From a virus, in the IMG/VR virus record IMGVR_UViG_3300046777_002972, positions 1 to 41,809 of that record: a stretch of 41,809 nucleotides of DNA; one strand, given 5' to 3'. Shown one piece after another: positions 26,233 to 32,221 of this stretch. The notes under the pieces are model-generated. The model saw only the letters and a list, made by a program, of their open reading frames with translations, made no database searches and was not told the origin of the DNA. Position numbers and translations under genes: made by a program. The stretch's first letter is position 1. Every line of letters starts with the position of its first letter.

Positions 26233-26400
26233 ATGGGAGGATTATACGATAACGAAATAAAAAACATTAAAATATCAAAAGAAGTGCATAATATTCTAAA
26301 AAAGTATTGTGACAAGAAAGGAATTAAAATATACAAATTCTTGGAGGCCTTGATATTAGAAAAGTGTAAAGAAAAAAAGGATATCTACGGAGAGGATTAA
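26233..26400 (+). CDS. Small ribbon-helix-helix-like protein, 55 aa, plus strand
   Basis: Found by reading the plus strand. The ATG is at 26233 and the stop at 26398-26400. The sequence NIKISKEVHNILKKYCDKKG then IKIYKFLEALILEKC fits a CopG/Arc-type ribbon-helix-helix: one short N-terminal strand with alternating Ile, then two amphipathic helices separated by KKGIK. Such proteins bind operators as dimers, so an autoregulator or regulator of nearby late genes is possible. The gene lies alone on the plus strand among minus-strand tail genes, in the gap between the sheath and gp15-like genes, and its last bases overlap the 3' end of the latter. It has its own TATTTATA-bearing leader. The DNA-binding role is inferred from the fold pattern. 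A chance frame is the alternative, but residue composition and the full-length RHH pattern argue against it. Confidence 0.7.
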   Translation: MGGLYDNEIKNIKISKEVHNILKKYCDKKGIKIYKFLEALILEKCKEKKDIYGED

Positions 26401-27440
26401 ACCAATCTGTTAGCTATCTGCATAATGGCATTTTCAGAGTTATTATCCTTAACGACTTCTACTCTCAAAATGTCATTTGTATCTAAAAATATTTCCCAAA
26501 CATCAGAACCGAAATATTGGTTATTGATAAAAATATCGAAAGATGAAATGTTTGTTGTGTTAGTTATTGTAACATTAACACGGTTATCAATTATTTCACT
26601 TAAAACTGTGGTACCTGAAACAAATAAAAATTCATTGACAAATGTATTGGTGTTAGGTGGTTCCAATTTCCTTTTCCTTCCAACAGAAGGACCATCAGAA
26701 ACTTCCATCATAGTGAGTACTCTTGAAATTGCCGGTTTTACTTCAAACTCATCTTCATCGATAAGATATCCTAACATTGTGAAGTCATAGTTTTGAACAT
26801 AATACTTTCTTTTATCTAAGTCACTTATACTTTCATCGCTCACACTATTCATTATGATAGGTACATATTGACCTTTAATAAAAGTATAAGCCTGACGAGA
26901 AGAAAATTTTTGTAATACAATTTTATTAAACTCATTAAGTTCTCTCATTCTATTACAAACAATTCTAACATTGAACGTCATATCTACAGGAACAGGTTGT
27001 GGTATTTTGTATATGTCCATACCCTCCTGATTACCATTCCATGTTGGAACTGACGCATAATAAAATTCTTTCCTATTTGGAATCGTATATTGTAACGCTG
27101 GATTACTTCCGTATTTAACGTCGGGGTTCCTTACTACAGTAATAAATGGAGGTTTCACGTTGAAGTCTTGGTCAACAAAGTTCCATGTTTCTGTGAATTG
27201 AGTCCAATTCTGAGTCGTTATAATAATATCGATTAGCGGTACTAATTTTCCTGCGGTCACCAAACGTAAATCTTGTTTAACAAAATCCAACATACCCCTA
27301 TCTAAATCTGAATGTAAAACTGATTTAGGTAAGTAAGTACCATCCTTGTTTATATATTCAAGAAGTTGTTGCCTTCTTGCATACAAGGTTTTTTTCGGCT
27401 CTAAAGGTAAAGATTTTATAACTTTTTTTGGATAACCCAT
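26397..27440 (-). CDS. 15: gp15-like tail completion / sheath-stabiliser protein
   Basis: Likely the head-proximal tail terminator or sheath stabiliser. Residues about 75-95 (LVPLIDIIITTQNWTQF) and the segment PVPVDMTFNVRIVCNRMREL, then FNKIVLQKF, match the gp15/gp3 pattern in which a beta-domain with an asparagine-marked turn is followed by a helix ending in K-F. The C-terminal ~80 residues (FDIFINNQYFGSDVWEI) look like an extra Ig-like or beta-sandwich domain. T4 gp15 is 272 aa, so this is longer. I chose the ATG at 27440, just 1 nt after the upstream stop, because the ATG at 27458 lies inside the hydrolase gene and its six extra residues are not needed. The gene sits directly upstream of the sheath gene in transcription order, fitting a tail completion role. 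The family call is moderate. Confidence 0.65.
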   Translation of the reverse strand: MGYPKKVIKSLPLEPKKTLYARRQQLLEYINKDGTYLPKSVLHSDLDRGMLDFVKQDLRLVTAGKLVPLIDIIITTQNWTQFTETWNFVDQDFNVKPPFITVVRNPDVKYGSNPALQYTIPNRKEFYYASVPTWNGNQEGMDIYKIPQPVPVDMTFNVRIVCNRMRELNEFNKIVLQKFSSRQAYTFIKGQYVPIIMNSVSDESISDLDKRKYYVQNYDFTMLGYLIDEDEFEVKPAISRVLTMMEVSDGPSVGRKRKLEPPNTNTFVNEFLFVSGTTVLSEIIDNRVNVTITNTTNISSFDIFINNQYFGSDVWEIFLDTNDILRVEVVKDNNSENAIMQIANRLV

Positions 27441-27441
27441 A

Positions 27442-27969
27442 TTATAATTTATCACCAAATTTATTGAAGAAGTACTTTGGAATCTCCGAGTGACCTAAAG
27501 ACACTGCGTATATATCACTGATACCTGACTCTTTTAATTTATTTATTGAATATTTCAACGAAGATGCCCCCCATTGTCTCCCCTTTTGATAAACCATTAC
27601 AACATCTGAATTTTGAGGAATTTGAACTGAAGTATACGAACCTTCGATGGAAGGGTCTATCAGTCCTACAAAATTATAACCTTGGTCTATGGCGGGATAC
27701 GCTCTGAGACCTCCTTTGGAGAATCCCGAAACCGAACTTATTTTTATGCCTTGGATTCTTCTTTTGACTTCATCAATCGTGTATTGCCAAGGAATAAAAC
27801 AAAAAGGTTTACTCCTCAATAAAGATACTGGTACCTGTTCCATCATCCAAGAAGGTGTTGCATAATGAAGACCTCCGAAAACTAATGCTCCTGGTTCCGA
27901 ATTAAAACTATCAGGAACTGTTACAATCATTTGACCAACTTTTTTGGTTCTATATCCTAACTGTGACAT
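27442..27969 (-). CDS. Small alpha/beta hydrolase-like protein, 175 aa
   Basis: The sequence has the layout of an alpha/beta-hydrolase: a core strand ALVFGGLHYATP (28-39), then SSVSGFSKGGLRAY holding the nucleophile elbow G-F-S-K-G (S84), VGLIDPS (D105) after a strand, and SLGHSEIPKYFF (H160). A Ser-Asp-His triad is therefore in the right order and spacing. Esterase, peptidase or deacetylase activity is possible; the substrate is unknown. At 175 aa the fold is minimal, lacking a cap. No signal peptide. It is in the tail/neck operon between gp14-like and gp15-like genes, 5 nt after the former, so coexpression with the virion genes is expected. A virion-borne esterase acting on capsule or glycans would fit the glycan island elsewhere in the window, but that link is inference. 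Confidence 0.78.
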   Translation of the reverse strand: MSQLGYRTKKVGQMIVTVPDSFNSEPGALVFGGLHYATPSWMMEQVPVSLLRSKPFCFIPWQYTIDEVKRRIQGIKISSVSGFSKGGLRAYPAIDQGYNFVGLIDPSIEGSYTSVQIPQNSDVVMVYQKGRQWGASSLKYSINKLKESGISDIYAVSLGHSEIPKYFFNKFGDKL

Positions 27970-27974
27970 AACTT

Positions 27975-28490
27975 TTATATTCCTCTAAATTCATTCTCAT
28001 TTACAGGAGTTGCAGTAATTGTCCTGTAAAATGGTTTATAACCACCATAGGTGTGTTTATTATCTGAAACTACCCTGCCGTCATCCGAAACAACGTAATA
28101 CCTAACCTTTCTTTCTGTTTCATAATATGCTAAGTAATCACCGAATGCAATATCAACTTGGAGAGAATTCAGATAATTTTGGTAGATAGAAAATCTCATA
28201 TTACCAGGTTCTTCCAACTCAACTTTACTCTGACCTATTCTCTGATTTGTAGGTTGAACAATTTGAACAAACCCTTTGAGTTCAATAGGAGGTAAGAACT
28301 GAATTCCGTCCTCAGGAGCTTCACCATAAACATCATCCGTTTTGGTTTTGTATCTATCAATCCTATATAAAACCACGGTAAAATTCATATCCCCTTCAAG
28401 CCACTCTTGACCCATTTCAATGTCTAAGGCATAATCCTCAGCACCGAAAAACTTACCAAGTCTTGTTATAGGGACTAATTTTTGTTCCAT
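27975..28490 (-). CDS. 14: gp14-like neck protein, 171 aa
   Basis: Probable head-tail connector (neck) protein. It is beta-rich, with the pattern VYGEAPEDGIQFLPPIELKG, then FSIYQNYLNSLQVDIAFGDY and YETERKVRYYVVSDDG, which resembles gp14-type neck proteins, where a central barrel is preceded by a YGED-like loop. T4 gp14 is 256 aa, so this is shorter. It is the first gene of the long minus-strand tail operon, starts opposite the SET gene across a 49-nt divergent gap, and has a TATTTATC motif 8 nt before its ATG. The neighbouring gp15-like gene supports the neck assignment. It could alternatively be another small head-completion protein. Confidence 0.6.
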   Translation of the reverse strand: MEQKLVPITRLGKFFGAEDYALDIEMGQEWLEGDMNFTVVLYRIDRYKTKTDDVYGEAPEDGIQFLPPIELKGFVQIVQPTNQRIGQSKVELEEPGNMRFSIYQNYLNSLQVDIAFGDYLAYYETERKVRYYVVSDDGRVVSDNKHTYGGYKPFYRTITATPVNENEFRGI

Positions 28491-28496
28491 AGTTAT

Positions 28497-28525
28497 TTGA
28501 TAAATACTTAATTCTTGTTTATATT
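28497..28525 (+). promoter_or_regulatory. Sigma70-like promoter for the SET/SNF2 operon
   Basis: TTGATA (28497-28502), a 17-nt spacer and TATATT (28520-28525) on the plus strand. The predicted start is near 28532, so the leader before the ATG at 28540 is about 8 nt. It overlaps the TATTTATC motif used on the other strand (28499-28506), so the two directions could interfere. Both boxes have one mismatch to consensus. Confidence 0.5.
28499..28506 (-). promoter_or_regulatory. TATTTATC motif upstream of the gp14-like gene
   Basis: On the minus strand TATTTATC is 8 nt before the ATG at 28490 and overlaps the -35 box of the plus-strand promoter. Confidence 0.38.
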
Positions 28526-28539
28526 TAATACAAAAATTA

Positions 28540-28938
28540 ATGAGAATATTTCCTCCTACGAAAATTTTTCTAGCGAAGAGCCCTATTCATGGGTATGGAA
28601 TATTTGCAAACTCATTTATAAAAAAAGACGAAATAATCGAGGAATGTCCTATTTTAGATTTGAAAGTACCGAAAGGTGAAAGATGTGATATATTATCTGA
28701 CTATAGATTTAATTGGCCGTATGGAACTTCCGATTGGGAAAAACAAGTAGTTGCTTGGGGATGGGGTTCATTGTATAATCATTCAGAAACCCCAAACGCA
28801 TCGTGGAGGTCAAATCATGAGAGAAATACTTTTGAGTTTTATGCTCTGACTGAAATAAAACCATTTGATGAAATATTCATATTCTACGGAGGAACTGACT
28901 ATTGGTTGGATGGGAGAACACACGTTAATGTTATATGA
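28540..28938 (+). CDS. SET-domain protein (lysine methyltransferase-like), 132 aa
   Basis: The complete small SET fold is present: an N-terminal strand/loop KSPIHGYGIFANSFIKKDEI (13-32), the S-adenosylmethionine/pseudoknot motif YNHSETPNA (79-87) and EIKPFDEIFIFYGG (105-118) with the catalytic Tyr (Y116). No pre-SET or post-SET cysteines are visible. This size resembles the stand-alone SET proteins of chlorella viruses. The target could be a phage or host protein such as an HU-like or RNA polymerase lysine; that is inference. It is the first gene of the plus-strand unit. Its TGA overlaps the ATG of the SNF2-type helicase (ATGA), so translation is coupled. The A/T-rich leader has no Shine-Dalgarno sequence. 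Confidence 0.88.
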   Translation: MRIFPPTKIFLAKSPIHGYGIFANSFIKKDEIIEECPILDLKVPKGERCDILSDYRFNWPYGTSDWEKQVVAWGWGSLYNHSETPNASWRSNHERNTFEFYALTEIKPFDEIFIFYGGTDYWLDGRTHVNVI

Positions 28939-30689
28939 TGAATGAGGATACTTTAGAAAACAGAGCACTTGCAATACTTTCAGAATATGAAGGTTCAAAT
29001 AATTTTATTTTAGAACTCAAAAGAAAATCCGAAATTAATAGAAGATTTTATCCAACAAGAAGTCAATCTGATTATATAATCAACAATCATACAAAACAAC
29101 CGAAGGTTGCAAAAAAATGGGTTGTCTTGGATTCCTATTTTGCTTTGAAATTTGCAAACGATTGGAATCTTATTAGAATACCTGATAGGTTTTGGATTGA
29201 AAAACTTTTAACCGAAACAGAAAAAGCGTTCCATGTGTGGGGTAAGATTGAAGAGGATAACGAACTTCGTGATTATTGGTTACCAAAGGCATCAATAATA
29301 AAAGACAACACTGTCAAAGATGTTGTAATTGATTATACAAAATACAAAAAAAGACCTCCGATGGAACACCAAAAGGAGGCAATACAAAAACTTGCAGAAA
29401 ATAAAAGGTTTATATTAGCAGACGATATGGGGTTGGGTAAGACAACTTCAACCATTATTGCCGCTTTAGAAACCGGCTCAAAGAAAGTTTTAATTATTTG
29501 TCCTGCAACTTTGAAAATAAACTGGAAGAGAGAAATCGAGAACTATTCCAAAAAAAGTGTTTTTATTGCTGAAGGTAAAAATTTTGAACCGAATCACGAT
29601 TTTGTGATTATTAATTATGACATAATTAAAAACTTCCACGACCCTAAGAAAAAAGGAGAGTCCAAAATATTAGAAGGTAAGTTTGATTTGGTTATTGTAG
29701 ATGAAGCCCATTATATCAAAAACGCTCAAGCACAAAGGACGAAGTTAATAAATGATATCGTAAAAGATATCGAAAGGGTTTGGTTATTGACGGGAACACC
29801 CATGACATCGAGACCAATAGATTACTTCAACTTATTAAGTTTGGTTGATTCCCCTGTTGCAAAAAATTGGATGGCTTATGTTGTAAGATACTGTGCAGGA
29901 TATCAATTCAAAGTTGGTCCGAGAAAGGTTTGGAATGTTATGGGAGCCTCGAACTTAGAAGAACTAAGAGATAGAACAACGAACACTATTTTAAGAAGAC
30001 TCAAAGAAGACGTACTCGACTTACCTGAAAAAATAATAACACCAATCTATTTGAGATTGAAATCTAAAGAATATGAAAACTTGATGGGTGAGTATTACGA
30101 ATGGTATAGAAGTAAACCCGATGAATCCAATTCCCTCACTGTTCAGTTCACAAAACTTACAAAAGTAAGACAAGTTATAGCCAATGAAAAAACTTTACAA
30201 ACTATAGAATTGGCTGAGAACATAATCGAACAAGGAAAAAAAGTTATCATTTTTTGTAATTTTACAGAATCCTTAGATGCTATAGTTCAACACTTCGGAA
30301 AGTCTGCGGTTAAGGTTAACGGTTCTATGTCCAAAGTTGAAAGACAAAATAGTGTAGACAGATTCCAAGAAGATGAGAAAGTCAAAGTGTTCGTAGGTAA
30401 CATCAAAGCAGCTGGTGTTGGTATAACCTTGACAGCAGCTGAAGCCGTTATTATGAATGATTTATCTTTCTTACCTTCTGACCACTCTCAAGCAGAAGAT
30501 AGAGCTTACCGTATTGGTCAAAAGAACAATGTTCTTGTTTATTACCCTCTCTTCGAAAACACAATCGAAGGTTTGATTTACGATATTTTGATGGCAAAAA
30601 AACAGGTTATTGCCACGGTCATGGGTGATAATGTTAACAGTGCAGACTTTGTTGAAGAAATTATGAACAGAATCAACAAAGAAGCATAA
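28935..30689 (+). CDS. SNF2-family (SMARCAL1-like) DNA helicase/translocase, 584 aa
   Basis: Superfamily 2 ATPase. Walker A DDMGLGKT (163-170) with MEHQKEAI ahead of it (Q-motif/motif I region), Walker B DEAH (256-259), motif III LTGTP (285-289), and motif VI QAEDRAYRIGQ (519-529) are all intact. The RIGQ ending marks SNF2-type translocases, and the ~135-residue N-terminal region may hold a DNA-binding module. It may remodel forks or reanneal ssDNA, as SMARCAL1/HARP enzymes do, a role T4 gives to UvsW; the two are different subfamilies, so calling it UvsW is not justified. It overlaps the SET gene by 4 nt. The gp13-like gene follows after an inverted repeat. Confidence 0.93.
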   Translation: MMNEDTLENRALAILSEYEGSNNFILELKRKSEINRRFYPTRSQSDYIINNHTKQPKVAKKWVVLDSYFALKFANDWNLIRIPDRFWIEKLLTETEKAFHVWGKIEEDNELRDYWLPKASIIKDNTVKDVVIDYTKYKKRPPMEHQKEAIQKLAENKRFILADDMGLGKTTSTIIAALETGSKKVLIICPATLKINWKREIENYSKKSVFIAEGKNFEPNHDFVIINYDIIKNFHDPKKKGESKILEGKFDLVIVDEAHYIKNAQAQRTKLINDIVKDIERVWLLTGTPMTSRPIDYFNLLSLVDSPVAKNWMAYVVRYCAGYQFKVGPRKVWNVMGASNLEELRDRTTNTILRRLKEDVLDLPEKIITPIYLRLKSKEYENLMGEYYEWYRSKPDESNSLTVQFTKLTKVRQVIANEKTLQTIELAENIIEQGKKVIIFCNFTESLDAIVQHFGKSAVKVNGSMSKVERQNSVDRFQEDEKVKVFVGNIKAAGVGITLTAAEAVIMNDLSFLPSDHSQAEDRAYRIGQKNNVLVYYPLFENTIEGLIYDILMAKKQVIATVMGDNVNSADFVEEIMNRINKEA

Positions 30690-30690
30690 T

Positions 30691-30721
30691 AACAATATTA
30701 TCTATATAGATATTTATTGTT
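30691..30721 (+). repeat. Inverted repeat immediately before the gp13-like ATG
   Basis: The arms AACAATA and TATTGTT, with an inner TCTAT/ATAGA palindrome, span the whole gap between the SNF2 stop and the ATG at 30722. The right arm overlaps a TATTTATT motif and abuts the ATG. The same outer arms occur in the leader of the BppU-like gene at 36144-36161. Possible translational control hairpin or protein-binding site. Confidence 0.5.
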
Positions 30722-31843
30722 ATGTCAGTAATTGCAGAACCAGAAAGAAGTAAACTTTATACAAGAATCAAACATCTTTTAGGTGCACCGATTAGAAGTG
30801 TAGAAATAGAAGATGAAATGATGGATTCATTGCTTGAATTAGCAATTGGAGATTACGAACAATACATATTGGATTGGTTAATCGAATCACAATGGGTTAA
30901 CCTTGTTAATTTGGATATGAACAACCAATCGGTTGCCAACGCGTTAATAACAAGAACTATGAACTTCGAACAACAGTTTCAATATTCATATTCTAAAATA
31001 GTTGGTCTTCAGACTAATGGTCCGTGGGTTCTGAAAAAAGATTATTTTACTTTGAGTGCGAATACTCAAACTTATGAAATACCTGCAGGTCGTGAAGTGA
31101 ATGAATTACTATGGTATAGTAATCAACCTTGGGGTCTTTTTGGATTAGCCGGTATGGGATTGGGTTTTGGATATGATGGTGCTGGTTTGGGTGCGAACCA
31201 ATCAGGATATGCACAGTTTGGTTATCAAGGGTCTTATTTTATGATGTCAGGATTTGACTACTTAATTAGAGCTCAAGAAGCGAATATCTTGAATAGAATT
31301 TTAGGTGGTAGTTTAACATATAGAATTACTGCATTACCTGATGGAAAAAAATTAGTTCATTTAATGAATACACCTAATGGTAGATTCAATTGGACAAGTT
31401 ATAGTCAATACGTTGGAAAAAATGTGTGGTATTGGTACTACGATACTACAGGAAAAGATAGGAACGATTGTTTAAAATCGAACCCCGATATTATCAAATT
31501 ACCTTCAGATGTACCTATTGGAGCTTTAGAATGGGGAGACTTGAATGACCCTGCAAGACAATGGGTCCGTAGATGGTTTACCGCTTATGTAAAGGAAACA
31601 TTAGCAAGAGTTAGAGGAAAATATAGTGGGAACCTAAAGACACCAGATTCCGAAATAGTAATGGACTACCAAAGTTTATTAACAGAAGCAAAAGACGAAA
31701 AAGGTAAATTAGAAGAAGAATTAAAACTGAGATTGGAAAGACTCAGACCAGAGAAACAAATGGAGAAAGAAGCAATAATTGCAGAAAATTTAAACAAACA
31801 ACTTAAGTTTCACGCTTTCCCTCGACAGATTTATGTAATATAA
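30722..31843 (+). CDS. 13: gp13-like neck protein, 373 aa
   Basis: Head-completion/neck protein that closes the portal and joins the tail. The N-terminus, KHLLGAPIRSVEIEDEMMDS then LLELAIGDYEQY, follows the gp13 pattern LG-x-P-(hydrophobic)-(acidic)-x-(acidic)-x-(helix)-A. A central Gly/Phe-rich segment (GLAGMGLGFGYDGAGLG) is a flexible loop, then FDYLIRAQEANILNRIL and a beta-region with YRITALPDGKKLVHL. The C-terminal helices include VRRWFTAYVKETLARVRGKY. T4 gp13 is 309 aa. Unlike T4, it is not next to the gp14-like gene but on the opposite strand beyond the SET/SNF2 pair. It is followed after 6 nt by the 111-aa gene, with a shared terminator. I have moderate to good confidence in the family. 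Confidence 0.75.
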   Translation: MSVIAEPERSKLYTRIKHLLGAPIRSVEIEDEMMDSLLELAIGDYEQYILDWLIESQWVNLVNLDMNNQSVANALITRTMNFEQQFQYSYSKIVGLQTNGPWVLKKDYFTLSANTQTYEIPAGREVNELLWYSNQPWGLFGLAGMGLGFGYDGAGLGANQSGYAQFGYQGSYFMMSGFDYLIRAQEANILNRILGGSLTYRITALPDGKKLVHLMNTPNGRFNWTSYSQYVGKNVWYWYYDTTGKDRNDCLKSNPDIIKLPSDVPIGALEWGDLNDPARQWVRRWFTAYVKETLARVRGKYSGNLKTPDSEIVMDYQSLLTEAKDEKGKLEEELKLRLERLRPEKQMEKEAIIAENLNKQLKFHAFPRQIYVI

Positions 31844-31849
31844 TTTAGT

Positions 31850-32185
31850 ATGGCAATTATTAAAAGTATTCCCTCACAGAAACTTATCCATGGTAAGTTA
31901 TTAAAAACTTCAGAAGTTTCAATTGTTTCAGAAAGTGATTATTCAACACAAGGAGAAGATTGTATTATTGTTAAAGCAATACCATTTTCTACAATAACTT
32001 TGAATTCTCGTACAACTGACCATACGGTTGTAAAAGCACTCACGAACATTATCGTCAAACCCGATGTCAATAAAATTGATGAAGAATTCGATGAAATAGA
32101 AATGGGTAGAGGCGCATGTGTTGAATTTAGATTTTGTGGTAATTCATGGTATATTTTATCCTCAGACGGTTTAAAACAATCATAA
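31850..32185 (+). CDS. Hypothetical protein, 111 aa, likely structural
   Basis: Function not recognised. The protein is predicted all-beta: short strands SKLIHG-type at the start, TLNSRTTDHTVVKALTNIIV (51-70), an acidic loop (IDEEFDEIEMG) and CVEFRFCGNSWYILSSDGLK at the end. The final motif (W-Y-I-x-S-S-D-G) is common at the C-terminus of small phage head/tail decoration or fibre-tip proteins in my general knowledge. It follows the gp13-like gene by 6 nt on the same strand and ends at a terminator, so it belongs to the neck transcript. Confidence 0.75.
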   Translation: MAIIKSIPSQKLIHGKLLKTSEVSIVSESDYSTQGEDCIIVKAIPFSTITLNSRTTDHTVVKALTNIIVKPDVNKIDEEFDEIEMGRGACVEFRFCGNSWYILSSDGLKQS

Positions 32186-32187
32186 AG

Positions 32188-32218
32188 AAAAAGGAATATG
32201 AAAAACATATTCCTTTTT
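32188..32218 (+). terminator. Bidirectional terminator between convergent operons
   Basis: A 13-bp near-perfect stem AAAAAGGAATATG / CATATTCCTTTTT with a 5-nt A loop sits between the plus-strand 111-aa gene and the minus-strand DNA polymerase gene, whose stop codons are 36 nt apart. The A and T runs at both sides make it able to stop transcription from either direction. Confidence 0.9.
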
Positions 32219-32221
32219 AAT

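Noticed and set aside
26425-26790. 121-aa plus-strand open frame
   Set aside because: Mirror of the gp15-like gene; composition and lack of start context do not support a gene.
27441-27458. Start of the gp15-like gene at 27458
   Set aside because: It overlaps the hydrolase gene, while the ATG at 27440 lies 1 nt after its stop codon.
28935-30689. Naming the SNF2-type helicase uvsW
   Set aside because: The RIGQ-type motif VI and DEAH box place it in SNF2, a different subfamily from T4 UvsW.
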